Source: Fulvimarina manganoxydans | GTDB lineage: Bacteria > Pseudomonadota > Alphaproteobacteria > Rhizobiales > Rhizobiaceae | Assembly (NCBI RefSeq): GCF_900176465.1 | Contig: NZ_FWXR01000005.1 | Span: 62,001-126,000, forward strand | Reading direction: 5' to 3' | DNA length: 64,000 nucleotides | In this document: positions 42,545 to 51,990 of the stretch, piece after piece | How the letters are laid out: the number at the start of each line of letters is the position of its first letter | Numbering within the stretch: the stretch's first letter is position 1 | Notes under the pieces: generated by a model | Seen by the model: the letters and a program-made list of their open reading frames with translations, nothing else | Told to the model about the DNA's origin: nothing | Databases searched by the model: none | Translations under genes and position numbers: made by a program

Positions 42545-43474
42545 ATGAGTGACGTGGTAGAGGGTGATCGGACGGACCAGCGGCAGGCTTATCGGCCGGC
42601 GCGTTCCAGGACCCTGTCCGTTCCCCGAGGTCTGGTTGATTTGCCGGATCTGGCGGCTGGACTGACGCAGTCTGCCTTGGATGGGCGGGCGCCTAATCTC
42701 TTTTCACGCGGCGGTGGCGCAGCGATCGCGCTCGTCTCGGGCTGCGTCACGGCCCTGGCTCTTGGCGCCGGCATCGGCTTGCTGCATGGCTCGCCCTTCA
42801 TGCTCGCTTTCGTCTCCGTGGCGATCTTCAGTGCCATTGCGAGCTTCGTGGTTGTCTTTCTGCCCTTCCACACCCCGTCGATCTTCGGTCTCGCCAACAC
42901 CGTCACCACCTTCCGCGCCGCCATCGTCTCCGCTCTGGCTGCGCTCTTGATCGTCGAGACCCAGTTTCCCCTCGTGCCGGTCAGCGAAGCCTTTGCCTGG
43001 TTCGTCGCTGGCCTCGCCGTCTTCTGCCTGAGCCTCGACGGCTTCGACGGCTGGCTCGCCCGCCGCCAGGGCACCGCCTCGCGCTTCGGCGCGCGCTACG
43101 ACATGGAAGTCGACGCGGCACTCGCCCTTGTACTCGCCGGCCTCGTCTTCATGAGCGGCAAGACCGGCGTCGCCATTCTTGGCCTCGGTTTGATGCGCTA
43201 CCTGTTTCTGGCTGCGGCCGAAGTCTTTCCCGTGCTCAAGGGCGAGCTCGCGCCGTCCATGCGGCGCAAGACGGTCTGCGTTCTTCAGATCGCGATCCTC
43301 TGCGCCTTGGCGACCCCGGTCTTCACCTCGCCGGTCAGCGACGCCATCGCATGGATCGGCTTTGCCGCTCTTCTTTATTCCTTCGGCGTCGATATCGTCG
43401 CGCTTGTGAGAGACGGCCATGGCAAGACGACGAAGAGTCCGGGCAACGCGCCAGCCAGCGAGACAAGGCCGTAA
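42545..43474 (+). CDS. CDP-alcohol phosphatidyltransferase family membrane protein
   Basis: Encodes 309 residues. The catalytic motif D-x2-DG-x2-AR-x8-G-x3-D-x3-D is complete: Asp165, Asp168, Gly169, Ala172, Arg173, Gly182, Asp186, Asp190. About seven to eight hydrophobic segments follow a soluble 55-residue N-terminus. Such enzymes join CDP-diacylglycerol (or another CDP-alcohol) with an alcohol to make phospholipids. It matches neither PgsA nor PssA in length or context. Its 3' end overlaps the convergent flippase-like gene by 100 bases. Confidence 0.88.
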   Translation: MSDVVEGDRTDQRQAYRPARSRTLSVPRGLVDLPDLAAGLTQSALDGRAPNLFSRGGGAAIALVSGCVTALALGAGIGLLHGSPFMLAFVSVAIFSAIASFVVVFLPFHTPSIFGLANTVTTFRAAIVSALAALLIVETQFPLVPVSEAFAWFVAGLAVFCLSLDGFDGWLARRQGTASRFGARYDMEVDAALALVLAGLVFMSGKTGVAILGLGLMRYLFLAAAEVFPVLKGELAPSMRRKTVCVLQIAILCALATPVFTSPVSDAIAWIGFAALLYSFGVDIVALVRDGHGKTTKSPGNAPASETRP

Positions 43475-44412
43475 AGCACGCTCGCGGCCACCGCACTCTC
43501 GGCATTCATGCCGGCAAATGGCAGGAGAGCGGCGGCCGCTGCCTCGCGAAGCCCCCATCCCGCGATCGAGACCGGCACCAACATGCTGAGAAGAACCAGC
43601 GGCACGAGAGCCAGCGTCGCGGCCAGCCCGATTGGCTGACCAATCGCGGCGGCGCAAGCCGCGAAGGCCCCCAGATAGGCGAACACCACCGTCAGCGATG
43701 ATATGGCTTGCACCAGAAAGGCTCGGCGACGCCAGAAGGCTTGTCGGATCGCGGGTCCGAAGGTCTCGAGAAACGTTTTGACCCGCCCCTTGGCAAATCG
43801 CGCGCTGAGCCATCCGCCGAGACCGACCAGCACAGCCACAAGCGCTACGATTCCGACAAGGCGGATGCTTTCGCTCGGCAGGCTGATACCCAGCCCCAGG
43901 GGCGCAGCCAGAAGCCCGATCCCCGCCGCAAAAAATAGCGCAATCTGCCCCGAGAGCCTTTCCAGCATCACCGATTGGACGCTGACCCGCAGCCCGGCCC
44001 CGCCACCAGTATCCTCGGCTCTCGCGCCATGGGCCGAGCGGATGCTGCGCACCGCATCGCCCGCGACCCCACCGGGCAGAACCTGATTGAGAAGCGACGC
44101 TAGATAATATTCGCCCACCGCGCGAGACAGCCCGATCGGCTGACCAAGTCGGGCCGAGGTGAAACGCCAGCGCAGGGCCGAGACGACGATCTGAACCTCG
44201 ACGGCGAGAATCGCCGCACCGATGAGAAGCGGGTCCGACGCCGACAACGCCTTGGCCGTTTCGTCCACATCAAGGGTCAGAGCGAGCGCCCCGAGAATGA
44301 GGATCGGAACGGCGATCCGCAGGATCGACAGGGCGGACTGCGGCATCGTGACCAAGAGGCGGCTCCAATTCAATTCCGTCGCACCCTTGCGGATAGGCTG
44401 CCTCGGCGGCAT
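43375..44412 (-). CDS. Flippase-like membrane protein (UPF0104 / lysylphosphatidylglycerol synthase TM region)
   Basis: Encodes 345 residues from ATG 44412. About eight transmembrane helices. Family signature 'LGQPIGLSRAVGEYYLASLLNQVLPGGVAGDAVRSIRSAHGA' followed by 'LERLSGQIALFFAAGIGLL', and 'LVPVSIAGWGLREAAAAALLPFAGM' near the C-terminus. Members carry the flippase part of MprF without the tRNA-dependent synthase part and are thought to move lipids between leaflets. The start lies 9 bases from the divergent sulfatase gene. Confidence 0.86.
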   Translation of the reverse strand: MPPRQPIRKGATELNWSRLLVTMPQSALSILRIAVPILILGALALTLDVDETAKALSASDPLLIGAAILAVEVQIVVSALRWRFTSARLGQPIGLSRAVGEYYLASLLNQVLPGGVAGDAVRSIRSAHGARAEDTGGGAGLRVSVQSVMLERLSGQIALFFAAGIGLLAAPLGLGISLPSESIRLVGIVALVAVLVGLGGWLSARFAKGRVKTFLETFGPAIRQAFWRRRAFLVQAISSLTVVFAYLGAFAACAAAIGQPIGLAATLALVPLVLLSMLVPVSIAGWGLREAAAAALLPFAGMNAESAVAASVLYGLVSLAGALPGLFVVLPWPSLTSATISTPKE

Positions 44413-44421
44413 CACTCGGGG

Positions 44422-46164
44422 ATGATCGACGCCATGGCTCCCCTGTCGGCCCCTCCTTCGCGCAAGCGCCTCGCCCCTGCAAGCGGCGATGAAGCGCAAG
44501 TGATCGCCCAAACCCACGCCACTATGCCGGCAAGGCCTCTGCCGCCGCAGAAAACATTTGGCGATCGCGCCCGGCGCCGACCGCTCTTACGCGCCTCGTT
44601 GCGCCTCACCCTCGCGATCCTGCTTCTTTTCGCGGCCCTCATCCTGCCGTCCCATCCCGCCGGCCTCACCGTCGAGCGCCTCTGGCGCCTGCCGCTGGAA
44701 GTGCCGGCGATCCTGTTCGCTCTCTGCCTCCTGCGTGGTCGGGCCTTTGCCTGGAGCGTCCTGGCGGTCGCGCTCTTCACCGGCCTTTCGACCTTTCTGA
44801 AACTCGCCGACCTCGGCACTTTCTCAGCCTTTTCACGCCCCTTCAATCCGATGGTCGACGTACCGATCATGGTGGCGGGCTGGCACCTATTGACCGGAAC
44901 GATCGGCCTGTCCTCGGCGATCGCGGCGATCGTCGGCGCCCTCGTCCTATGGTTTTCGACCAGTCTTGCGATCGCCTGGGGCCTTCTGGGCCTGGCTCGT
45001 CTGCCGGCCTCGGCGCGCCGGCCGATCGCACTTGTCTCGCTCATCGTCCTTGTCGTCGGCGCAGCCTTCCTCTCAATCTCGGGCTCGCCACGGCTGACCT
45101 CGAACGCCGTCCCGTTTCTGACTGAGCGCCTGGCGCTGATGCAGACATCCTTGCGTGATCTCGCTGCCTTCAACGAGAAGCTCGGCGACGATCCGCTGGC
45201 GGATCTTCCCGCCGACGCCCGGTATTCGGCGCTGGCCGGCAAGGATGTCGTGATCCTCTTCGTCGAATCCTATGGGCGCAGCGTCGTCGAGGATCCGCGC
45301 TATGCGTCCCAGACCACCGATCGCCTTCGATCGGTCGAGGCGCAGCTTACCGGGACGGGCTATGGCATCCGAAGCGGCTGGGTCACCTCGCCGACCATGG
45401 GCGGCCAATCCTGGCTTGCCCATGGGACGCTCTTGTCAGGCCTTTGGACTGACGATCAGGCCCGCTACGATCGCTTGATCGCGAGCCGCCGCGAGAGCCT
45501 CAACCGCCTGTTCCAGAGAAGCGGCTGGTCGACCATCGCGGTTATGCCGGCGATCACCATGGATTGGCCTGAGGCCGGCTGGTTCGGCTATGACGAGGCC
45601 TATCCGGCGGCTGCCCTCGACTATCGGGGCCTGCCCTTCAACTGGGTAACGATGCCGGACCAGTTCACCCTCGCAGCCCTTGAAGACAAACGACGCGCGC
45701 TCGATGAGCCCGTCATGGCCGAAGTCGCTCTGATCTCCAGCCATGCGCCCTGGACGCCCATCCCCCATCTCGTGCCCTGGGAAGCGGTCGGCGACGGCAG
45801 CATCTTCGACGAACAGGCCAAGGCCGGCGATCCGCCCTCCGTGGTCTGGGCGGATCCTGAGCGGGTTCGCCTGCAATATGCGAAATCGATCGATTATGCC
45901 TTGGAGACGATCGGCTCTTATGTGTCCCGTTTCGGCAAGGATACGGTCTTCATCGTGCTCGGCGACCACCAGCCTGCCTCGATCATCACCGGCCCCGATG
46001 CCTCGCGAGACGTGCCCATCCATGTGATCGCCGACGATCCGGCGGTCCTGAACCGCATCGCCGACTGGGGCTTTGCCAGGGGCATGATCCCGCCGGAAGG
46101 CCCGGCGGCCTTCCGGATGGACGATTTCCGCGAACGCTTCACCCGCGCCATGAGCGGCGAGTGA
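44422..46164 (+). CDS. Membrane sulfatase / phosphoglycerol transferase-like enzyme
   Basis: Encodes 580 residues (starts at 44434 or 44524 also possible). Four to five transmembrane helices (about 58-220) then a periplasmic alkaline-phosphatase-superfamily domain. Metal site: Glu282 ('VVILFVESYGRS'); probable nucleophile Thr325 or Ser330 ('SPTMGGQSWLAHGTLLSG'); His441 ('LISSHAPW'); Asp515-His516 ('FIVLGDHQPAS'). The architecture is that of LtaS/OpgB enzymes, which move phosphoglycerol from phosphatidylglycerol to glucans or polymers. The exact donor and acceptor are unknown. Confidence 0.82.
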   Translation: MIDAMAPLSAPPSRKRLAPASGDEAQVIAQTHATMPARPLPPQKTFGDRARRRPLLRASLRLTLAILLLFAALILPSHPAGLTVERLWRLPLEVPAILFALCLLRGRAFAWSVLAVALFTGLSTFLKLADLGTFSAFSRPFNPMVDVPIMVAGWHLLTGTIGLSSAIAAIVGALVLWFSTSLAIAWGLLGLARLPASARRPIALVSLIVLVVGAAFLSISGSPRLTSNAVPFLTERLALMQTSLRDLAAFNEKLGDDPLADLPADARYSALAGKDVVILFVESYGRSVVEDPRYASQTTDRLRSVEAQLTGTGYGIRSGWVTSPTMGGQSWLAHGTLLSGLWTDDQARYDRLIASRRESLNRLFQRSGWSTIAVMPAITMDWPEAGWFGYDEAYPAAALDYRGLPFNWVTMPDQFTLAALEDKRRALDEPVMAEVALISSHAPWTPIPHLVPWEAVGDGSIFDEQAKAGDPPSVVWADPERVRLQYAKSIDYALETIGSYVSRFGKDTVFIVLGDHQPASIITGPDASRDVPIHVIADDPAVLNRIADWGFARGMIPPEGPAAFRMDDFRERFTRAMSGE

Positions 46165-46192
46165 GCCCGACGATCATCGAGAGCGTGCCGCT

Positions 46193-47254
46193 CTAAGCCT
46201 CCTTCTCCACCTCGAACTGATAGCTCTCCGGAATGAAGCGATAGCCGCCATCGGCGAGCTTCTCCACATAGCCGACGGCCGGGAACGGCATGTGATAGCC
46301 GATGAAAGGCAGACGCTCCTCGGCGATCCGATCGAAGACCCGCTTGCGGGTTTCGGCGGCCATGTCCTTGTCCATGTCGAAGCGCACATGCCATTCGGGC
46401 TTCTGCAGCGAGGCGACGAAATGGTTCGCCGTATCGGCCGTCAGCATCAGCCGCTCGCCGCCGGACGCGACCTCGAAGATCATGTGGCCGGGCGTATGGC
46501 CGATCGCTTCCATCGCCGTAATGCCGGAGACGACCTCGTCGCCATCCTCGAGGAAGGTCATCTTGTCCCTGAAGGGCACGACCTTCTGTTCCACCAGGGC
46601 GGCGCTTTCGGCCCGCTCGCCGTTCTTCGCCTCGTCCGAGGTCCAGAAATCCCATTCCTTTTGGCCGGCGACATAGCGAGCATTGGGAAAAGTCGGCTCG
46701 CCGGAGGCCCGCGTCAGGCCCATGATGTGGTCGCCATGGAAATGTGTGAGAACGACGATCGTTACCGCTTCCGGTCCATAGCCGGCCGCCTTCATTCGCT
46801 CTTCCAGCTTGCCGAAACCGTTTTCGCGGCCGCCTTCGCCAAAGCCGGTATCGAAGAGGATGAGATTGTCGTCGAGCTCGACGAGCGTCGGCGTGAAGCC
46901 GTTCACGAAGCGGGTCTCCGGCAGGAAATTGGCCCGCATCAATTCGCCCATGGCCTCTTGGCTCTGATCCATGCCGAAGGTCGGGTATGGCCCCTCACCC
47001 GGGCGAAGACCGTCGAGCACGGTCGTTACCCGCGCATCTCCGAGCTCGAAACGGCTCCAGCCGGGTGTCATCATGCGTGCGCGCTCCGTATCGGCTTCGG
47101 CTTCCCTGTTGGCGGCACCCGCATCCTGTGCGCTCGCCCTGCCGACGAGGCCGCTCGCGGCAAGGCCCAGCGCGGGCCCGGCCATCAGTGCGGTCCGACG
47201 CGTCAGGCCGTTGGCCTTGTTGCGTCCCGGCTCGTTTCTGTCGGTGGTGGTCAT
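46193..47254 (-). CDS. Tat-exported metallo-beta-lactamase-fold hydrolase
   Basis: Encodes 353 residues from ATG 47254, preceded by GGGAGAG. Twin-arginine signal 'GLTRRTALMAGPALGLAASGLVGRASA' (16-42). Zinc site His171, His173, Asp175, His176 ('VVLTHFHGDHIMGL'), then 'EAIGHTPGHMIFEV', 'LTADTANHF' and the final His in 'LPFIGYHMPFPAVGY', so both metals can be bound. It resembles AidA/quorum-quenching-like and other periplasmic MBL hydrolases. The substrate (lactone, ester or thioester) cannot be told from sequence. Confidence 0.88.
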   Translation of the reverse strand: MTTTDRNEPGRNKANGLTRRTALMAGPALGLAASGLVGRASAQDAGAANREAEADTERARMMTPGWSRFELGDARVTTVLDGLRPGEGPYPTFGMDQSQEAMGELMRANFLPETRFVNGFTPTLVELDDNLILFDTGFGEGGRENGFGKLEERMKAAGYGPEAVTIVVLTHFHGDHIMGLTRASGEPTFPNARYVAGQKEWDFWTSDEAKNGERAESAALVEQKVVPFRDKMTFLEDGDEVVSGITAMEAIGHTPGHMIFEVASGGERLMLTADTANHFVASLQKPEWHVRFDMDKDMAAETRKRVFDRIAEERLPFIGYHMPFPAVGYVEKLADGGYRFIPESYQFEVEKEA

Positions 47255-47675
47255 GTCTTGCTCTCCCATCCCCATAAAATCGTCTACGATCGGGCACCGG
47301 CCAAACCAAATCGGGCAATCACCCGCATCAAAGCAACAAAGGGTCCGGCAACGTCCTGCCGCAGGGCACCAGAGCGATCGATGGAGACCGCCTCGATGCC
47401 CATAACTCCCCTTGCAAAAGCGCAACGAGACGAAAGAAGCGGTGGTGCTCTTCTTCACCCGGCGCTCCAGCGCCCATACGAGCGCGAAGAATGGGCCACC
47501 CCACTCGTTCGCCAAGGCTCAATCAGCCAATTGTGAGCATTTGCCGCGCCAAGGGGCGGCGGAGGCCTGTCCTCGCCCGCAGGCCTGCCTTATGTGAAGG
47601 GCCTGTCCCGGCTCGCCGCACGCGCTTCGCGCTGCCCTTCCTCGAGCCTTGCTTCCATTGCCTGGAGTTTGACCC
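47255..47675. other. Divergent intergenic region between MBL hydrolase and MFS exporter
   Basis: 421 bases. A small palindrome ATCGT-CT-ACGAT lies at 47279-47290, 25 bases from the hydrolase start, and could be an operator. A 51-codon frame at 47382 lacks support. No regulator gene is present in this gap. Confidence 0.5.
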
Positions 47676-49067
47676 GTGGACCGGATCGTTCCGATCGTCT
47701 TGGCCGTCGCCCTGTTCATGGAGAATATGGACTCGACGGTCATTGCCACATCGCTGCCGGCGATCGCCGCCGATATCGGAACGAGCCCGATCGCCCTCAA
47801 GCTCGCTTTGACGAGCTATTATGTGGCGCTCGCCGTCTTTATCCCGATCTCGGGGCGCATCGCCGACGCCTTCGGGCCGAAGCTTGTCTTTCGCCTGGCG
47901 ATTGCCGTCTTCGTCGTCGGATCGCTCGCCTGCGCGATCTCGGGCTCACTCGAGGATTTCGTCATCGCCCGCTTCGTTCAGGGCATGGGTGGCGCCATGA
48001 TGACGCCGGTCGGACGCCTGCTTCTGGTGCGGGCCGTGCCGAAATCCGATCTCGTCGCCGCCATGGCTTGGTTCACCATTCCAGCATTGATCGGCCCGTT
48101 GATCGGGCCGCCGCTCGGTGGCGCCATCGCGACCTATGCGGACTGGCGCTGGATCTTCCTGATCAACCTGCCGATCGGCATCATCGGCATCCTTCTCGCC
48201 ACGCGCTATCTGCCAAAGGTGGAGCGTGTGCGCGGCATCCATTTCGACGGACGTGGCTTCGTCCTTTCTGGCCTTGCCTGTTCCGGCATCGTCTTCGGCT
48301 GCTCGATCGTCTCGCTTCCGGCCCTGCCGCCGGTCGTCGGCGTGGTGACCGCCGCGATCGGTCTCGTCTGCGCCGGCCTCTATGTCCGTCACGCGCGCCG
48401 GACCGAAGAGCCGCTTTTGAAACTCTCTCTCCTCAGGGTCCGCACCTTGCGGGCGGCTGTTCTCGGCGGCGCCTTCTTCCGCATCGGCGCAGGAGCGACG
48501 CCCTTTCTCCTGCCTTTGATGCTGCAACTCGGCTTCGGCTATACCCCGCTTCAATCGGGCCTCGTCACCTGCGTTTCGATCGGCGGGGCGATGGCGATGA
48601 AACTCTTGGCCAAGCCGACCTTGAAGCGCTTCGGCTTCCGTCCGACCCTGGTGGCGACGGCCCTGATCGGCGGATCTCTGACGGCCTGTCTCGGGCTCTA
48701 TCGGCCGGACTCGCATGTTGTCATCGTGCTGATTCTACTTCTCGTCGGCGGCTTCTTTCGCTCGCTGTTCTTCACCTCCATCAACGCCATCGCCTTCGCC
48801 GATGTGCCGACCCGCGCGACGGGGGATGCGACGGCCATGATGGGCGCGTTCCAGCAGGTATCGATCGCGACCGGCGTCGCACTTGCCGGCGGCATTCTGG
48901 AAGCCGGCATGCTGATCTCGGGGCGCGAGACGTCGAGCCTCGCCGATTTCTCGGCTGCCTTCTTCGCGGTCGGTGCGGTCACAGCAGCCGCATCCTTGGT
49001 GTTTCTAGGCCTCCCGCGTGAAGCCGGCGACGAGGTTGCCGGCCGCAAGGTGCCGGCCGCCGAATAG
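47676..49067 (+). CDS. MFS drug exporter, DHA2/EmrB-type
   Basis: Encodes 463 residues from GTG 47676, preceded by CTGGAG. Signature of DHA2 exporters in helix 1: 'LFMENMDSTVIATSLPAIAADIG'. Loop 2-3 motif: 'GRIADAFGPKLVFRLAI'; motif C region: 'GPLIGPPLGGAIATYADWRWIFLINLPIGI'. About 13-14 hydrophobic segments. Likely a proton-driven efflux pump of the inner membrane; substrates unknown. There is no adjacent membrane-fusion gene. Convergent with rlmE with only 15 bases between. Confidence 0.9.
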   Translation: MDRIVPIVLAVALFMENMDSTVIATSLPAIAADIGTSPIALKLALTSYYVALAVFIPISGRIADAFGPKLVFRLAIAVFVVGSLACAISGSLEDFVIARFVQGMGGAMMTPVGRLLLVRAVPKSDLVAAMAWFTIPALIGPLIGPPLGGAIATYADWRWIFLINLPIGIIGILLATRYLPKVERVRGIHFDGRGFVLSGLACSGIVFGCSIVSLPALPPVVGVVTAAIGLVCAGLYVRHARRTEEPLLKLSLLRVRTLRAAVLGGAFFRIGAGATPFLLPLMLQLGFGYTPLQSGLVTCVSIGGAMAMKLLAKPTLKRFGFRPTLVATALIGGSLTACLGLYRPDSHVVIVLILLLVGGFFRSLFFTSINAIAFADVPTRATGDATAMMGAFQQVSIATGVALAGGILEAGMLISGRETSSLADFSAAFFAVGAVTAAASLVFLGLPREAGDEVAGRKVPAAE

Positions 49068-49082
49068 CACTTCCAAGGTCCT

Positions 49083-49817
49083 TCAGCCGAGCGGCCCGGC
49101 GTCCTCGTCCTCTTCGCCTTCGGCGTTATCCCTCTCTCGCCGGCCCTTGAAGCTCTTGGCGAGGAGATAGAGTTCGACGGAGCCGTCGCGGCTGGCGGGC
49201 GGTTTCACATGGTGGACAGAGGCGAAGTTGCGCTTCAGGAGATCGAGAAGATCGCGCTCGGTCCCGCCCTGAAAGGTCTTGCAGAGAAAGTGCCCGCCCG
49301 GCCTCAAGGTGCGCACGGCGAAATCGGCCGCGACCTCGCAGAGATGCATCGTGCGCAGGTGATCCGTCCGCCGATGACCGGTGGTTGGCGCCGCCATGTC
49401 GGACATGACGATGTCGGGCTCGCCGCCCAGGGTTTCGATCAGGCGATCCGGCGCCTCGTCTTCGAGAAAGTCCATCTGTAGAATTTCGGCGCCGGGCACC
49501 GGATCGACCTCCAGATAGTCGATCCCGACGACCTTCACCTCTTCGTCCGTGGAGCCGACCCGATCGGCCGCCACCTGGCACCAACCGCCAGGAGCGGCGC
49601 CGAGATCGACGACCTTCTGCCCCGGTTTCAAGAGCTGGAATCGATCATCCATCTCGATCAGCTTATAGGCCGCGCGCGAGCGGAAGCCGTCCGCTTTCGC
49701 CCGGCGCACATAAGGGTCGTTCAGTTGGCGCTCCAGCCACCGCCGCGAGGAGGCTTTCACCCCGCGCTTCTTCTTCACCCGGACCGTCAGTCCGCGATCG
49801 TCGCCGCGTCCGCTCAT
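49083..49817 (-). CDS. rlmE: 23S rRNA (uridine-2'-O)-methyltransferase RlmE
   Basis: Encodes 244 residues from ATG 49817 with GGAGGG upstream. The K-D-K-E catalytic tetrad is complete: Lys52 ('[12 protein letters not shown]'), Asp140 ('[11 protein letters not shown]'), Lys180 ('FLCKTFQGG'), Glu215 ('SVELYLLA'). SAM site '[15 protein letters not shown]'. It methylates U2552 in the ribosomal A-loop. The C-terminal 20 residues are acidic and basic repeats typical of alphaproteobacteria. The start overlaps the ppx stop (ATGA). Confidence 0.96.
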   Translation of the reverse strand: MSGRGDDRGLTVRVKKKRGVKASSRRWLERQLNDPYVRRAKADGFRSRAAYKLIEMDDRFQLLKPGQKVVDLGAAPGGWCQVAADRVGSTDEEVKVVGIDYLEVDPVPGAEILQMDFLEDEAPDRLIETLGGEPDIVMSDMAAPTTGHRRTDHLRTMHLCEVAADFAVRTLRPGGHFLCKTFQGGTERDLLDLLKRNFASVHHVKPPASRDGSVELYLLAKSFKGRRERDNAEGEEDEDAGPLG

Positions 49818-51538
49818 CGTTTCGCCCTCCGGGCATTGGGCCGGCGCCAAACGCCGTCGGCCACCATCATTTCAGTGAGAAGCCCCTCGCGAAGCCCCCG
49901 ATCGGCGACCCGCAGCGTCTTTGCCGGCCACACGCGGCGAATGGCCTGAAGAATGGCGCAGCCGGCCAGCACGAGATCGGCTCGGTCGCTGCCGATACAA
50001 GGATTGGCGACCCGCTCCTCGAAACTCCATCCCGCGATCGTCGAGACGAGATGGTCGGCTTCGGTGTCCGTCAGCCAAAGCCCATCCACCTGCCGGCGGT
50101 CGTATCGCTCCAGATTGAGATGAACGCCAGCCAGCGTCGTGACCGTGCCGGATGTCCCAAGAAGATGGAAGCGCGGCCCGCCGACGATCCCGGCCAGGCG
50201 ATTGCGGCCCGGAAAACGGTCGATGAGATCGACCGTTTCCTGGATCATTGTCTCGAAGAGCTCCGGCGTCACATTGCGCCCGCCATGACGCTCGGCCAGC
50301 GTCACCACACCGACCGGCAACGACGTCCAGCCGACGATGCGGCTTGCGAGCCGTCGCGTGAAACCAGGCCTCAGATCGAGAAGCGCGATCTCCGAGGAGC
50401 CACCGCCAATATCGAACAGCACCGCCCCGCGCGCCGAGCGATCGACCAGCGACCCGCAGCCGGACACGGCCAGTCGCGCTTCGGTCTCCCGGCTGACGAT
50501 CTCGAGCTTCAGCCCCGTCTCGCGCGTCACCCGCTCGATAAATTCGGTGCCGTTGGCAGCCGCGCGGCAGGCTTCGGTCGCAATGAGACGCATCCGTCCG
50601 ACATCGCGGGCCGCGAGTTTCTGGGCGCAGACCGAGAGCGCAGCGATGGCTCGGTCCATCGCTCCGCGCGACAACGCGCCCGTCCGGCCGAGCCCCTCGC
50701 CCAGACGCACGATGCGCGAGAAGGCATCGATGACCCGGAACTGCCCAGGGCGCGTCGGGACGGCGATGAGAAGTCGGCAATTGTTGGTGCCGAGATCGAG
50801 CGCGGCATAGACGGGCGGCGGCGTGCTGTCCTCAACCGGCGCCGCATTTGCGACTTGCTGCGGCGTTTGGGGGCCGGCGCCCGCCTGACGGTCGCCACCA
50901 GCATCCTCGCTCGGCGCACGCCGGCGTCCGCGGCGGCGCACCTTTCGCTTTCCGCGTGGCTCTTCCTGCGGCTGCGCCCCGGTTTGCGCTCCTTGCGTTT
51001 TACCGCCGGGCTTGGATTGTTCCACTTTTGCCGGAACGCCCTCGCCCGCCGATGCCTGCTTGGCGCGATCGGCCTTGTCGCTCTTGCGACGGCGACGTCT
51101 CTGACGCTTGGTTAAAACCCGGTCCGAAGCGGAGTCGCCAGCCTCGGCTCTGGTCGGCGCCCTGTTTGGGGCCCCTTCGTCGCTCTGGTTCGGCGTCCCA
51201 CGGCGCGACGAACGATCGTCCATCGCAGGCCACGCGCTGTCGTCCGAAGGATCACGCCGTCCTTCGGCCGGTTCTGTTTGCTCTTGACCGCCTTTTGGGC
51301 GGCTGTGGGACGCATCGTCCTCGGTTCGAACAGACGCCTTGCCGGCGGGCGGCCTGCGGCCATCCGCTCGGCGGCCGCCATCGCGCTGCCACCAATCCTT
51401 CGATTTCCACGGCGGAAGGCTCTTGGCCCCGCCTGGAGTCTCGGTTTTTGGTTTCGGGCTGCCCTTGGGCCCACCTTCGGCGTCTCTGCTCAGTTCCGGT
51501 GTATGACGAAGGGCCTCCCTTCCATCTTGGTCTTGCAA
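49814..51538 (-). CDS. Ppx/GppA phosphatase with long disordered N-terminal extension
   Basis: Encodes 574 residues. The actin-like phosphatase domain spans about 243-565: '[16 protein letters not shown]' (phosphate 1), '[18 protein letters not shown]', '[14 protein letters not shown]' (phosphate 2), '[16 protein letters not shown]'. It hydrolyses polyphosphate or pppGpp. Residues 1-240 are low-complexity Gly/Pro/Lys/Arg/Asp with two basic blocks (143-152 and 195-207), like RNA-binding tails. The core is a normal size; the extension is the unusual part, although N-terminal extensions are common in rhizobial members. Coupled to rlmE by a 4-base overlap. Confidence 0.85.
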   Translation of the reverse strand: MQDQDGREALRHTPELSRDAEGGPKGSPKPKTETPGGAKSLPPWKSKDWWQRDGGRRADGRRPPAGKASVRTEDDASHSRPKGGQEQTEPAEGRRDPSDDSAWPAMDDRSSRRGTPNQSDEGAPNRAPTRAEAGDSASDRVLTKRQRRRRRKSDKADRAKQASAGEGVPAKVEQSKPGGKTQGAQTGAQPQEEPRGKRKVRRRGRRRAPSEDAGGDRQAGAGPQTPQQVANAAPVEDSTPPPVYAALDLGTNNCRLLIAVPTRPGQFRVIDAFSRIVRLGEGLGRTGALSRGAMDRAIAALSVCAQKLAARDVGRMRLIATEACRAAANGTEFIERVTRETGLKLEIVSRETEARLAVSGCGSLVDRSARGAVLFDIGGGSSEIALLDLRPGFTRRLASRIVGWTSLPVGVVTLAERHGGRNVTPELFETMIQETVDLIDRFPGRNRLAGIVGGPRFHLLGTSGTVTTLAGVHLNLERYDRRQVDGLWLTDTEADHLVSTIAGWSFEERVANPCIGSDRADLVLAGCAILQAIRRVWPAKTLRVADRGLREGLLTEMMVADGVWRRPNARRAKR

Positions 51539-51990
51539 AAGGTCTCTCCGGCGCGCGAAACCCGGAACGGTCTCAGCGGCGCCTCACGGTTCTTGGTTGG
51601 CACCGAGTGTATCAAGAGAAGGGCGCGACACAAGAGCGGAAGCGGCCGGTTCATGGGCGCACGTTGGCTTTGGCAAGCCAGCACCTCACCCCCGGCGAGA
51701 CCAGGACCAATCGAAAAGGCATCATTCGAAGACGATCGATCATCGCCAAGGCGATGCCCACATAATCAGCAAATGTTTGGAGAATGATCGTCAGATATCG
51801 CATTTTCGCACCCGCTTGTTCGATATCGAATCATCGCGGCGTGGCCATGCGAGGTCGGAGCAACGTGGACACGCTTGCTCCCGAGAAGGAAGGGTGAGTA
51901 GACAAATTGTCATCGGCGATGCTTAACCCCAATGACAGGCCCGTAACTAAGGCCGCGGAGAGAAGCGATGGCCCTCAGCGAAGAAGGCGA
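51539..51990. other. Intergenic region upstream of ppx/rlmE
   Basis: 452 bases between the ppx start and the MarR gene stop (both minus strand), so the ppx-rlmE promoter should be here. It contains the 12-bp palindrome TTCGATATCGAA at 51819-51830. No supported gene; composition from 51770 on is more AT-rich than the flanks. Confidence 0.55.
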
